DNA of 64,000 bases from Arthrobacter nitroguajacolicus_D. Lineage in GTDB: Bacteria > Actinomycetota > Actinomycetes > Actinomycetales > Micrococcaceae. The DNA lies in the NCBI RefSeq assembly GCF_031455195.1, contig NZ_JAVDSH010000003.1:414055-478054 (forward strand). The letters are read 5' to 3'. The position numbers were made by a program, and so were the translations under genes. Of the stretch, positions 16,328 through 24,909 are shown piece after piece. The notes under the pieces were generated by a model, which saw only the letters and a program-made list of their open reading frames with translations, ran no database searches and had not been told where the DNA came from. Position 1 is the stretch's first letter; every line of letters starts with the position of its first letter.

Positions 16328-16750
16328 ATGACTGACATGTTCCTCGAGAAGTTCCGTGCGCTGGTCCCAAAGTATCTCGAGGATGAATGGCAGGAAGAAG
16401 ACGGACTCACGCCCGCCGAACTGGACGAAGCCCTCGCCGACCACTCCTTCACCATCCCGCTGGTTCTCCGCGAGTTCTACCTGGCCATCGGCGGTTGCGA
16501 GGACCTCATGGAGGCCTACCACTATTTCTGGGACCCCGAGGAACTCGAGGTCGATGACGAAGGTTTCCTCATGTTCCTTGAGGATGAAGACGAGCAGTTC
16601 ACCTGGGGCTTCCGCACCGCCGATCTCGGTGTCCCGGACCCCATCGTCTGGCGCCGCAACAACGCCCGCGGCCAGTGGAAGAGCGAGGAAGGCACGTTCT
16701 CCGAGTTCGTGTTCGACATGTTCGAGTGGGCGTTCAACGACGAAGACTGA
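16328..16750 (+). CDS. SMI1/KNR4 (SUKH)-like protein
   Basis: This is an acidic 140-residue protein. LTPAELDEALADHSFTIPLV, LREFYLAIGGCEDLMEAYHY and FLEDEDEQFTWGFRTADLGV match the SUKH fold: an early P..L..FY...GG block and a later acidic block with W. SUKH proteins are common immunity proteins of contact-dependent and polymorphic toxins. No toxin gene is adjacent, so it could be an orphan immunity gene or a housekeeping member. It sits beside the DUF559-type gene and the inverted repeats. Confidence 0.6.
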   Translation: MTDMFLEKFRALVPKYLEDEWQEEDGLTPAELDEALADHSFTIPLVLREFYLAIGGCEDLMEAYHYFWDPEELEVDDEGFLMFLEDEDEQFTWGFRTADLGVPDPIVWRRNNARGQWKSEEGTFSEFVFDMFEWAFNDED

Positions 16751-16764
16751 TTTGCAGGCGTAGC

Positions 16765-16806
16765 AGCCCCTTTCCTGACTTCCTGGTCAGGAAAGGGGCT
16801 GTTTTC
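16765..16806 (+). terminator. intrinsic terminator after the SMI1/KNR4-like gene
   Basis: A perfect 15-bp stem (16765-16779 with 16786-16800) has a 6-nt loop and is followed by GTTTTC. Confidence 0.9.
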
Positions 16807-16824
16807 GTTGTGACCTGTGGTCGG

Positions 16825-16911
16825 CCACCACCCACTTTGATGTGGCATTCCCCCTGACACGCCGCCCAAGGGGGTGTGGTGCTGAAGGGTGGCGGTCAAA
16901 GTCGGTGGTGG
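16825..16911. repeat. inverted repeat CCACCACCCACTTTGA with inner stem
   Basis: CCACCACCCACTTTGA (16825-16840) faces TCAAAGTCGGTGGTGG (16896-16911, one mismatch). Between them an inner CCCCCT...AGGGGG can also pair, so the whole can fold as a nested cruciform. The same word recurs at 17943, 18191 and 18263, bracketing the DUF559-type gene. Confidence 0.8.
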
Positions 16912-16932
16912 CGGTACAAGCGTGATGCGAAT

Positions 16933-17799
16933 TCACGACGGCGGCGGGCTGGCTATGTACCGGAACGGACTATAGCGGCCGTCCTCCCAGTTCCTGAGCA
17001 CATCCAGGACTTCGTCCACCATTCGTTGTGGGTTGTACACAACATCGGCATAGTAGTAACGCAACGGGATAAGTCCGCCTCGGAGGCCGGCGTTGTTCCG
17101 ATATTGGTCCTTCTTCACCTGCTTCGGTTCGAAATGGGTTGCACCGTCGAGTTCAACCATCACGCACCCGTTGATCAGGCAGTCGACTTCGCCCACCCCG
17201 GGCACGTCCACGTGCATCTGGACCAGTAGACCAGCCCTCGTGAAGTGGGTGTGAGCCAGCACCTCCAAGAGTGAGTCGGCCCGCGGCAAGACCAAGTCCA
17301 GAACAGCCCTGACTTTTCCGTTCCGGTTTCCGGGGAGTTTCCGCCGCAGGAACCCGGTGGACAAGAACGCTTGGCTTACGGCGCTTTGCGCCATGACCAA
17401 AGCCTCCAATTCAGGCAGGCATCGCATAGCGTGCAGGAGCACGTCGCCAACACCTGCCACAGGAAGATAGGGATGCACAGGGTGCGTGCAGGCCCCGTGA
17501 TGCACCACGCGCCGCCGCGCAAGGCCAGTGCTGCAGCTCAGATGGAGCTGCTCGGCATTCTCAAGAATCCATAGACCATAGAACCGGGCTGCCGAGACGC
17601 AGGTGAGCAGGCCATCGGCGCGGAACGCTGCAACAACGTCGGGATCCGCATTCGCCGAGGTGTAAACACCTCGGTGTAGGCGAGCGATAGCCCCATCGTT
17701 GACAGCCTTAGTCAGGGCTCGTCGAGTAAATCCGGCCTTACGGAGGGTTTCGGTCCTTGCCGCGCCATGGCGGCTGACCAGGAATTGTGAGACGTCCAT
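16933..17799 (-). CDS. AbiEi-like N-terminal domain plus DUF559 endonuclease-like protein (copy 1)
   Basis: This is a 288-residue protein. The N-terminal 50 residues form the winged-helix of AbiEi-type antitoxins: MDVSQFLVSRHGAARTETLR, FTRRALTKAVNDGAIARLHR, then GVYTS. The C-terminal third matches DUF559, the Vsr/restriction-endonuclease-like fold: GEVDCLINGCVMVELDGATH with a KKDQYRNNAGLRGGLIPLRY continuation. The D..(x)..ExxxxxH pattern could be a nuclease site. No AbiEii-type toxin partner is adjacent, so it is a solitary gene. Two palindromes overlap its start region. A second family member is at 25799-26752. Confidence 0.8.
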   Translation of the reverse strand: MDVSQFLVSRHGAARTETLRKAGFTRRALTKAVNDGAIARLHRGVYTSANADPDVVAAFRADGLLTCVSAARFYGLWILENAEQLHLSCSTGLARRRVVHHGACTHPVHPYLPVAGVGDVLLHAMRCLPELEALVMAQSAVSQAFLSTGFLRRKLPGNRNGKVRAVLDLVLPRADSLLEVLAHTHFTRAGLLVQMHVDVPGVGEVDCLINGCVMVELDGATHFEPKQVKKDQYRNNAGLRGGLIPLRYYYADVVYNPQRMVDEVLDVLRNWEDGRYSPFRYIASPPPS

Positions 17800-17800
17800 A

Positions 17801-17831
17801 GGCCAAGGATTGGCCCATAGTCAGCCTGACT
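17801..17831. promoter_or_regulatory. two palindromes at the start of the DUF559-type gene
   Basis: GGCCAA-GGA-TTGGCC (17801-17815) directly precedes the start codon, and AGTCA-GCC-TGACT (17819-17831) follows upstream. AbiEi proteins bind inverted repeats before their own gene, so autoregulation is plausible. Confidence 0.4.
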
Positions 17832-18331
17832 GGGGTGGCTATGCCCCATATGTGGACAACTTCTGTGCCCCTTCCCCACCTATTTCGGAAGCCCAGGAGG
17901 CAATGGCGCACTAAATTCCGGCGAGTCCCGGCCCTCTGCGGTTCAAAGTGGGTGGTGGAGGCTCGGCGATTCGCTGTAAATCGCACGGCAGATAAGAAAA
18001 AACCGTTGACGCAAAGAGTTGCATATGTGACAGGATTGTCATAAGCTTTTCACGGATCCACTAAATGCCTCCGGTGGGTCTGATGCGAACGGAGATTGTG
18101 GTCCCGGTTCGGTGCAGCGTATGACTCGTAACGTTGCAACGAACCGGGGCCATTCCTTTTTCCGGAAGCTTCCAGTTGGGCCGCGCGCGGCCACCACCCA
18201 CTTTGATTCCACCAGCAGGCCAACACGCCGCAACAACGGGCAAGCCGTCGCCCTCAAGCCCCCAAAGTAGGTGGTGGAGGTACGAGTTTCACGACGACGA
18301 ATTGCCTGCATCAGGCATCCCGACAACAAAA
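17832..18331. repeat. gene-free region with three more copies of the inverted-repeat word
   Basis: No convincing gene lies between the DUF559-type gene and the polyprenyl synthase. The region holds TCAAAGTGGGTGGTGG (17943-17958), CCACCACCCACTTTGA (18191-18206) and CAAAGTAGGTGGTGG (18263-18277). The last two face each other as a second inverted pair about 85 bp across, like the pair at 16825-16911. After the right arm both pairs continue with similar sequence (GGTAC, then ...TTCACGAC). Confidence 0.7.
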
Positions 18332-18363
18332 CAGGCGCCCGGTCTACAAAGACCGGACGCCTG
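18332..18363 (-). terminator. terminator of the polyprenyl synthase operon
   Basis: CAGGCG-C-CCGGTCT (18332-18345) pairs with AGACCGG-A-CGCCTG (18350-18363), one mismatch, 4-nt loop. On the minus strand it is followed by TTTTGTTG. Confidence 0.85.
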
Positions 18364-18379
18364 CGCAACCAACGCAAAC

Positions 18380-19483
18380 TTAGCTGCTGCGGTCCACCAC
18401 AGCGTGGGCGAAGTTGGTCAGCGACGCCTTCACCACGCCTTCCGGCAGGGGCGCGAGTGCAGCGACTGCCTCGGCGGACCATTGGCGCGCGATTTTCCAC
18501 GACTCGTTGGTGACGGGGTGTTCACGCAGGCCGGCCACGGCCTCAGCCAAAGCCGAATCGGAGGACAGGTCGCCGTCGATCAGTGTGAGGAGTTCGGCGG
18601 CAGACGAGTCCCCCGCTGCGGCATCGCGGCGCAACAAAAGTACAGGCAGCGTGGGAACGCCTTCACGCAGGTCGGTGCCAGGGGACTTGCCGGACTTGAC
18701 CTTCACTCCGGTGACGTCGATGACGTCGTCGGCAAGCTGGAAAGCCACGCCAACCTTTTCACCGTATTCAACCAGCAAGTCCTCGAAGGACTCATCGGCA
18801 CCAGCAAAGATCGCTCCAAGCTGCCCGGACGCCGCAACCAGCGATCCGGTCTTGTCTGCGATGACGGAAAGGTAGTGCTCCACGGGATCTTCGTCCTCGC
18901 GCGGCCCCACGGTTTCGTGCAATTGGCCGAGGCAGAGGCGTTCGAAAGTCCGGGCCTGGATACCCAGCGCACGCGAGCCAAGTTCGGAGACGAGAATGGA
19001 GGCGCGGGCGAAGATGAGGTCACCGGTGAGGATGGCCACGGAGTTGCCCCATACTTCGTGGGCCGTGGGAGCCCCGCGGCGGAACGGAGCAGAGTCCATC
19101 ACGTCGTCGTGGTAGAGCGTGGCCAGGTGCGTAAGCTCAACCACCACCGCAGCCTGCACAACCTCGGGGCGCGAAGCATCGCCGAGGTGCGCGCACAGCA
19201 GTGTGAGGAGCGGTCGGATGCGTTTGCCACCGGCTTCAACCAAGTGACGCGACGTCGCGTCAGCCAAGGGATCCGAGTTGGAGATGGCTTCGCGAAGCTT
19301 CTTCTCCACCCGGGCAAGATTGTTGGTGATGGCGGGGCCGAGTTCGGCGTCCCCTGCGATGGCAGCGAAACCGGCGGGCAGCTGGAGTCCCGTTGCAATC
19401 GCTGTGGTGTTCAGGGAAGGCTCGTTGGAGTCAGGCAAGCCGTGCCCGGCATGCGTCCAACTATGTTCGGCAGAGTTCGTCAC
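18380..19483 (-). CDS. polyprenyl diphosphate synthase for menaquinone side chain
   Basis: This 367-residue trans-prenyltransferase has the first Asp-rich motif HDDVMDSAPFRRG, GGKRIRPLLTLL before it, and the second motif QLADDVIDV. It is long-chain type, making the C40-C45 chain joined to the naphthoquinone head. It is third in the menG, reductase, synthase order and starts 9 bp after the preceding stop. It starts with GTG 19483 and has no ribosome site; TAGGGT lies 6 nt upstream. Confidence 0.9.
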   Translation of the reverse strand: MTNSAEHSWTHAGHGLPDSNEPSLNTTAIATGLQLPAGFAAIAGDAELGPAITNNLARVEKKLREAISNSDPLADATSRHLVEAGGKRIRPLLTLLCAHLGDASRPEVVQAAVVVELTHLATLYHDDVMDSAPFRRGAPTAHEVWGNSVAILTGDLIFARASILVSELGSRALGIQARTFERLCLGQLHETVGPREDEDPVEHYLSVIADKTGSLVAASGQLGAIFAGADESFEDLLVEYGEKVGVAFQLADDVIDVTGVKVKSGKSPGTDLREGVPTLPVLLLRRDAAAGDSSAAELLTLIDGDLSSDSALAEAVAGLREHPVTNESWKIARQWSAEAVAALAPLPEGVVKASLTNFAHAVVDRSS

Positions 19484-19489
19484 GGGTTA

Positions 19490-19495
19490 ACCCTA
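19490..19495 (-). promoter_or_regulatory. possible leaderless -10 box (TAGGGT) of the polyprenyl synthase gene
   Basis: TAGGGT ends 6 nt before the GTG and overlaps the end of the reductase gene. It may be an internal promoter or chance. Confidence 0.3.
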
Positions 19496-20836
19496 ACTAG
19501 TTGTTGCGGAAACCGCGGTGTCGGAGCCGGCTGCGGTCAGCGCGCCGGACGAAGAAGTGTTGGACGTCGCCGGAACCAGCATTTCGAGTACCCGGATCAC
19601 GCGGTCTTCGAAGCCCTTGGCGGACGGGTCGGTGAGGTTCGCGAGCATACGGACCACGAACCGCATCAGCACCGGAATCGGCATTCCCGTGCGTAGTGCA
19701 AGCTTCATGACGGCCGGTTTGCCAATCAAGGAAGCGAAGAGCCGTCCGAGTGTGAAGTGCGATCCCCACTGGTCCCGTACATAGTCCGCGTACCGCGAAA
19801 GGTGCGCGTCGGCGTCGTGCGTGTTCCAACCTGCCGATACCGAGCGGGAGGACGCATCGATGATGAACTCGGCCGCGAACCGGGCGGACTCCATGGCGTA
19901 GGAGATGCCCTCGCCGTTGAACGGGGACACCATTCCGCCGGCGTCGCCCAGCAGGAGCAGCCCGGGCGAGTAGTGCGGGGTGCGGTTGAAGCCCATGGGC
20001 AGTGCGGCGCCGCGGATCTCCCCCACCTGGTTCTCGGGCGTAAAGCCCCAATGGGAGGGCATGCCGGCGGTCCATTCGCGCAGGACCTGCTTGTAGTCGA
20101 GCTTGCCGAATTCCTTGGAGGAGTTCAGGATGCCGAGGCCAACGTTGGAGGTGCCGTCGCCAACACCGAAAACCCACCCGTAGCCCGGGAGCGGCTTGCC
20201 TGACTTGCCAGGCAGTTCAAGCCAGCCTTCCATCCAGTCGTCTTCGTGCCGGGGCGACGTGAAGTAAGTGCGCACGGCAACACCCAGCGGACGGTCGTCG
20301 CGTTTGTGCATACCCAGCGACACAGCGGTTCTCGTTGAGTTACCGTCTGCGGCAAGAACGACGTCGGCATGGAAGTCGCGCGTTTCGCCCGTCTTGCGTC
20401 CGGACTCGTCGAGGATGGCAGCGCGTACACCGATAACGCGGCCGTCGTCGGCGGTCAGTGCTGAGGTGACGCTGTGGTGTTCAAGCACGACGGCGCCCGT
20501 GGACTGGGCGTGACGGGCCAGGTCTTCGTCGAAACCGAGACGCGTCCGGATCAGGCCGTACGTGGGAAAGTCGGCGACCTCGGGCCAGGGCAGCTCGATG
20601 GTGCGGCCGCCCGCAATGAGGCGGAGGCCCTTGTTGCGGCGCCAACCTTCCTCGACTGCGTGCGGGAGGCCGAGCTTCTGGATTTCCCGGACAGCCCGCG
20701 GGGTGAGTCCGTCGCCGCAGACCTTTTCACGGGGGAATGAAGTCTTTTCCAGCACCGTGACGTCAATGCCCGCCTGGGCGAGGTAATACGCGGCGGTGGA
20801 CCCGGCCGGGCCCGCGCCAACAATCAGTACTTTCAC
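19493..20836 (-). CDS. geranylgeranyl reductase family FAD oxidoreductase (menaquinone reductase-like)
   Basis: This 447-residue flavoprotein has the Rossmann dinucleotide site VGAGPAGSTAAYYLAQAGID and VTVLEK, a middle GD-type motif in VVLAADGNSTRTAVSLGM and LLLGDAGGMVSPFNGEGISY. That is the geranylgeranyl-reductase family. In actinobacteria the member encoded with menG reduces one isoprene double bond of menaquinone (MenJ), giving partly saturated MK. GTG start with AGGA upstream. It lies between menG and the prenyl synthase on one transcript. Confidence 0.87.
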   Translation of the reverse strand: MKVLIVGAGPAGSTAAYYLAQAGIDVTVLEKTSFPREKVCGDGLTPRAVREIQKLGLPHAVEEGWRRNKGLRLIAGGRTIELPWPEVADFPTYGLIRTRLGFDEDLARHAQSTGAVVLEHHSVTSALTADDGRVIGVRAAILDESGRKTGETRDFHADVVLAADGNSTRTAVSLGMHKRDDRPLGVAVRTYFTSPRHEDDWMEGWLELPGKSGKPLPGYGWVFGVGDGTSNVGLGILNSSKEFGKLDYKQVLREWTAGMPSHWGFTPENQVGEIRGAALPMGFNRTPHYSPGLLLLGDAGGMVSPFNGEGISYAMESARFAAEFIIDASSRSVSAGWNTHDADAHLSRYADYVRDQWGSHFTLGRLFASLIGKPAVMKLALRTGMPIPVLMRFVVRMLANLTDPSAKGFEDRVIRVLEMLVPATSNTSSSGALTAAGSDTAVSATTS

Positions 20837-20864
20837 GTCGTCCTAAATCAGCAGGCAGTACGAG

Positions 20865-21626
20865 CTAGCCGGCCTGGTGGCGCGGCTTTATCTGGCGGCG
20901 AAGCTTGGCTACGGGGACACTTTCGCGGTGCTCGGCGGGCTTCTGCGCGCGGTGCACAGCAACGATGCCGCCGCTGAGGTTGCGGTAGGTAACGTCAGTC
21001 CAGCCGGCGTCGCTGAGCCACTGGGCCAAGTGGTCCTGGTCCGGCCAGGCGCGGATGGACTCGGCGAGGTAAACGTAGGCATCCGGGTTGGAGGAAACCT
21101 TGGTGGCGATGGCCGGAAGCGCGCGCATCAGGTACTCCGTGTAGAGGTTGCGCCACAGCGGGACCACAGGGTGTGAGAACTCGGCGATGACCAGCCGGCC
21201 GCCGGGCTTGGTCACGCGCAGCATCTCCTCGAGGGCCTTGCGCGGTTCCACGACGTTGCGCAGGCCGAAGGAGATGGTGGATGCGTCAAAGCTGTTGTCC
21301 GCGAACGGCAGGTTGGTGGCGTCGCCTGCTATGAAATCGATGTCCGGGCGGCGGCGCTTACCCACTTTGAGCATGCCCAGGGAAAAGTCGCACGCCACGA
21401 CGTCAACGCCTGCGTCCGCGTACGGTTCGCTGGAAGTTCCCGTTCCGGCGGCGAGGTCCAGGACCTTCTGGCCTACCTTGACGTCCATGGCGTCCACCAC
21501 GATCCGGCGCCACCGCCGGGTCTGCCCCATGGACAGGACATCATTCACGACGTCGTATTTTGGGGCGACATCATCAAACATCGTCGCAACTTCGTCCGGA
21601 CGCTTTTCCAAGGATGCTCGGTTCAC
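20865..21626 (-). CDS. menG: demethylmenaquinone methyltransferase
   Basis: This 253-residue class I SAM methyltransferase of the UbiE/MenG family shows MFDDVAPKYDVVNDVLSMGQ at the start, SAM motif VLDLAAGTGTSSEPYADAGV, then DFSLGMLKVG and SFGLRNV. It performs the last step of menaquinone synthesis. It is first gene of the minus-strand trio and lies back to back with menF. Confidence 0.93.
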   Translation of the reverse strand: MNRASLEKRPDEVATMFDDVAPKYDVVNDVLSMGQTRRWRRIVVDAMDVKVGQKVLDLAAGTGTSSEPYADAGVDVVACDFSLGMLKVGKRRRPDIDFIAGDATNLPFADNSFDASTISFGLRNVVEPRKALEEMLRVTKPGGRLVIAEFSHPVVPLWRNLYTEYLMRALPAIATKVSSNPDAYVYLAESIRAWPDQDHLAQWLSDAGWTDVTYRNLSGGIVAVHRAQKPAEHRESVPVAKLRRQIKPRHQAG

Positions 21627-21717
21627 CCTGTAATTGTCTCAGACATTCCGCCGACTTTGCTGCGCTGTAGAAGTCGGCTCAGATTCTGGCTGCGGGCGGG
21701 AGTACTGTTGTTCCATC

Positions 21718-23070
21718 ATGACCAGCACGCTCCGCACCTTGACAGTCCCCCTCGATGTTGAATCATCCTCCGGGGGGCTGCCGTCGTTTCTGGTGCGGGA
21801 TGATGTGCTTTGCTGGTCCCGCCGCGAAGCCGGCTTGGTTGGCTTCGGCGAGCTGACCCGCTTCAACGCCACCGGTCCTGAGCGCTTCCTTGAGGCCGAC
21901 ATCTGGTGGCGGCACCTCATTCTTGAGGCGGAAATCACGGACCAGGTGGAGTTGCCCGGCACTGGCCCGGTGGCTTTCGGTTCCTTCGCCTTCTCCAAAA
22001 CGTCCCCGCACGTCTCGCGCTTGATCCTCCCGGAGTTAGTGGTTGGCATCCGTGACGGCCGCGCGTGGGCAACCCAACTTACGTTCGACGACGGCGAACT
22101 CACCGAGGCGGGCGTCCTCGCTTCTGTTGACTATTGGCTGAGCGGTGGTGAGCCGAACGGTGAGGATTCAGCGGAAGGAAGGTCCGACGTCGGGCCCTCA
22201 CCGGACACTGTCGCTGCGGACGGCGCCGGTCACCTCAGCCACGGTTCCCTGAGCGAATCGGCCTGGATGCAGGCAGTGGCCGACGGCGTGGAGGAGATCC
22301 GCGCCGGCAAGTTGGAGAAACTCGTGTTGGCACGCGACGTCGTAGCCACCCTCCCGGATGGCGTCAACGCCGCCGAGGTTCTTCGCCAGCTCGCAGCCAG
22401 GTACCGGGAATGCTGGACGTACGGAGTTGATGGCCTGGTGGGCGCCACTCCGGAAATGCTCATTCAGGTGGAAGGCCGCACGGCGCAGGCGCGCGTGCTG
22501 GCGGGCACCCTGGACCGTCGCGACGCTGACGGCATGGACGGTTCCCCCATGGAGTACGCCGAGCGGGTCCTTGCAGGTTCGGATAAGCAGCGCCACGAAC
22601 ACGAAATCGCGATTGATTCCTTGACGCGGCAGTTGGCTCCGTTCTCCGAGGCGATGAATTCGCACAGCGAGCCGTTCATTCTGGAGCTGCCCAATGTTTG
22701 GCACCTGGCCTCGGACGTAAAGGCAGAGTTGGCTGACATCGAGGGACACGTCCCTACATGCCTGGCCTTGATCAACGCGCTGCATCCCACGGCTGCAGTG
22801 TGCGGAACGCCCACGCTGGTAGCGGGAGCTTTGATTCGCAAGCTTGAGCATCTGGACCGGGGCCCGTATGCCGGGCCCGTCGGTTGGCTGGATGCTGCGG
22901 GCAACGGTGAATGGGGCATCGCGCTTCGCGGAGCCGTTATCGAGGACGCCAACACGGTCCGCCTGTACGCAGGTTGCGGCATTGTGGAGGGATCGCAGCC
23001 GGAGGCCGAGCTGGCGGAAACCTGGGCTAAATTCCGGCCAATGCTCGAGGCTTTAGGTATCCGGCGCTGA
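21718..23070 (+). CDS. menF: isochorismate synthase
   Basis: This 450-residue chorismate-utilising enzyme shows LEKLVLARDVVATLPDGV, RHEHEIAIDSLTRQLAPF, NALHPTAAVCGTP, GPYAGPVGW and C-terminal GCGIVEGSQPEAELAETWAK. It converts chorismate to isochorismate, the first step toward menaquinone. ATG 21718 is chosen; the longer reading from 21634 adds a Cys-rich, unconserved-looking head. TACTGT lies 9 nt upstream and no good ribosome site is seen. Divergent from menG. Confidence 0.88.
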   Translation: MTSTLRTLTVPLDVESSSGGLPSFLVRDDVLCWSRREAGLVGFGELTRFNATGPERFLEADIWWRHLILEAEITDQVELPGTGPVAFGSFAFSKTSPHVSRLILPELVVGIRDGRAWATQLTFDDGELTEAGVLASVDYWLSGGEPNGEDSAEGRSDVGPSPDTVAADGAGHLSHGSLSESAWMQAVADGVEEIRAGKLEKLVLARDVVATLPDGVNAAEVLRQLAARYRECWTYGVDGLVGATPEMLIQVEGRTAQARVLAGTLDRRDADGMDGSPMEYAERVLAGSDKQRHEHEIAIDSLTRQLAPFSEAMNSHSEPFILELPNVWHLASDVKAELADIEGHVPTCLALINALHPTAAVCGTPTLVAGALIRKLEHLDRGPYAGPVGWLDAAGNGEWGIALRGAVIEDANTVRLYAGCGIVEGSQPEAELAETWAKFRPMLEALGIRR

Positions 23071-23228
23071 ATCTGGGATCCCGGACAGCACATCCCTTTT
23101 GGCGGTTGATAAGTGCGTAAACTAGTTATCTAATAGTGAAACTTCGTTTCCTGTGATGCACATCTCATGTTCGGCGCTACACTAAAACCGACTCAGTTCA
23201 GCATCCACCGCAACAAAAGGTAAACAAC

Positions 23229-24026
23229 ATGCAGATCTCCCGTTCGGTTCTGTCCGGCACCAAGATGGCCGCTGTGCTCGCAGCCGGCGCCCTGGCCTTG
23301 ACCGCTTGTGGCGGCTCGTCCACCCCGGCAGCCTCCAACGACTCCGGCCTCAAGCTCATCAACGCCGGCAAGCTTACGGTGTGCTCGGATGTTCCCTACG
23401 AGCCGTTCGAGTTCCAGAAGGACGGCAAGATCGTCGGCTTCGATATGGACATCGCCGCGGAAATCGCCAAGGACACCAAGACCGAACTCAACGTGGTGGA
23501 CAGCTCCTTCGAAGCCATCGAGACCGGCACCGCGTTGACCGGGTGCGACGTCTCCATCTCCTCGATCTCCATCACCGACGTCCGCAAGAACGTGATGGAC
23601 TTCTCCAACCCGTACCTGGATGACGACCTGACCCTCGTTGCCACGTCCTCCTCGGGCATCAGCAACATCGACGGCGCGAAGGGCAAGAAGGTTGGCGTGC
23701 AGCAGGCCACCACCGGCGCCCAGTACGCCAAGGACAAGGGAATTGACGCACAGCAGTTCGAAGATTCCGGCCTCCTGGTCCAGGCACTCAAGGCCGGCAC
23801 CATCGACGCCGCGGTCGGCAACCAGTCCGTCCTGGGCTACGCCATCAAGGACGACTCCAACCTCAAGCGCGTCGAAGACTACGCAACGGGCGAGAAGTTG
23901 GGCATCTCCATCAAGAAGGGCAACACTGCAATGGCAGATGCCGTGAACGCCACACTCAAGCGCCTCACGGACGATGGCTCCATGAAGAAGTTCCAGAGCA
24001 CCTGGTTCGGCGAAACCTCCAAGTAG
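23229..24026 (+). CDS. polar amino-acid ABC transporter substrate-binding lipoprotein
   Basis: This 265-residue lipoprotein has lipobox LTAC (Cys about 27) and the SBP_bac_3 fold: VCSDVPYEPFEFQKDGKIVG, FDMDIAAEIAKD, SFEAIETGTALTGCDVSISS, SITDVRKNVMDFSNPYLDDD. It binds an amino acid outside the membrane; the type of amino acid cannot be read. AAAGG precedes the ATG. It is first of three genes forming a complete importer. An inverted repeat around AACTAGTT and GATAA...TTATC (about 23107-23131) lies upstream. Confidence 0.9.
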   Translation: MQISRSVLSGTKMAAVLAAGALALTACGGSSTPAASNDSGLKLINAGKLTVCSDVPYEPFEFQKDGKIVGFDMDIAAEIAKDTKTELNVVDSSFEAIETGTALTGCDVSISSISITDVRKNVMDFSNPYLDDDLTLVATSSSGISNIDGAKGKKVGVQQATTGAQYAKDKGIDAQQFEDSGLLVQALKAGTIDAAVGNQSVLGYAIKDDSNLKRVEDYATGEKLGISIKKGNTAMADAVNATLKRLTDDGSMKKFQSTWFGETSK

Positions 24027-24042
24027 CTCCCGACATCCACAC

Positions 24043-24083
24043 AGGCGGGCCCCGAAACGACACGCTGTTTCGGGGCCCACCTG
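24043..24083 (+). terminator. intercistronic hairpin after the amino-acid binding protein
   Basis: GGGCCCCGAAAC (24047-24058) pairs perfectly with GTTTCGGGGCCC (24067-24078), 8-nt loop, with further outer pairing (CAGG/CCTG). There is no T-run. It probably sets the ratio of binding protein to permease. Confidence 0.65.
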
Positions 24084-24106
24084 CGCAACACGAATGTGAG
24101 AACACC

Positions 24107-24898
24107 ATGGCAATGACTGCACGTCAACGAGCCAAAGTCAGCCTGTACGTCCAAGCCGGAATCTTCGTAGTGGTCCTGGCCGCGGTGATCCTTGCCGTCG
24201 ACTGGAAGACTGTTGGCAACAGCGTCTTCAACTTCGCCAAGATCGGGCCGATGTTCCCGGACATCTTCCTGGTGGGCCTGAAGAACACCCTTATCTACAC
24301 AGCGTTGGCCTTCGTGGTGGGTTTGTCAGGCGGCCTTCTGCTTGCCCTGATGAAGCTCTCCTCCTTCCCGCTGTACCGCTGGCTCGCAACGGGCTACATC
24401 GAGTTCTTCCGCGGCGTTCCTGCACTGTTGGTGTTCATCGCCTTTGGCTACGGTGTTCCGCTGGCTTTCGGTGTCCAGTGGGATGTCAACATCGTGGTCA
24501 TGGTTTCGCTGGGCATGGTGGCGTCCGCGTACATCGCTGAGACCCTCCGCGCCGGTCTTCAGGCCGTGCCTAAGGGCCAGATGGAAGCGGCCCGATCACT
24601 GGGCATGCCGCATTGGCGCGCCATGGTTTCAATCGTGATTCCCCAGGCATTCAAGATCGTCCTGCCCCCGCTGACCAACGAGATCATCCTGCTAACCAAG
24701 GACTCATCGTTGATCTACGTCCTGGGCCTCACGGCGTCCCAGTACGAGCTCACCAAGTTCGGCCGCGATGGCATCTCCAGCCTCGGCGCGGGCCTGACCC
24801 CGCTGCTCGTGGCAGGTGCCTTCTACCTGGTCATCACCATCCCCTTGAGCCTCCTGGCACGGAAGTTCGAAAGCCGCTCCGCGCGGACGAAGCGATAG
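24107..24898 (+). CDS. amino-acid ABC transporter permease
   Basis: This 263-residue permease of the HisM/GlnP type has an N-terminal membrane segment (AGIFVVVLAAVILAVDW), then a BPD_transp_1 domain with YIEFFRGVPALLVFIAFGYG, the coupling loop MEAARSLGMPHWRAMVSIVI and PQAFKIVLPPLTNEIILLTK. It forms the membrane channel with the neighbouring binding protein and ATPase. Confidence 0.92.
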   Translation: MAMTARQRAKVSLYVQAGIFVVVLAAVILAVDWKTVGNSVFNFAKIGPMFPDIFLVGLKNTLIYTALAFVVGLSGGLLLALMKLSSFPLYRWLATGYIEFFRGVPALLVFIAFGYGVPLAFGVQWDVNIVVMVSLGMVASAYIAETLRAGLQAVPKGQMEAARSLGMPHWRAMVSIVIPQAFKIVLPPLTNEIILLTKDSSLIYVLGLTASQYELTKFGRDGISSLGAGLTPLLVAGAFYLVITIPLSLLARKFESRSARTKR

Positions 24899-24909
24899 GC
24901 AGGACAGTC

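Noticed and set aside
18134..19696. 520-codon plus-strand frame
   Set aside because: It is antisense to the polyprenyl synthase and reads through the inverted-repeat region.
24613..24909. Extension of the importer ATPase gene upstream of 24910
   Set aside because: It overlaps the permease in another frame; ATG 24910 opens the conserved ATPase core with a ribosome site.
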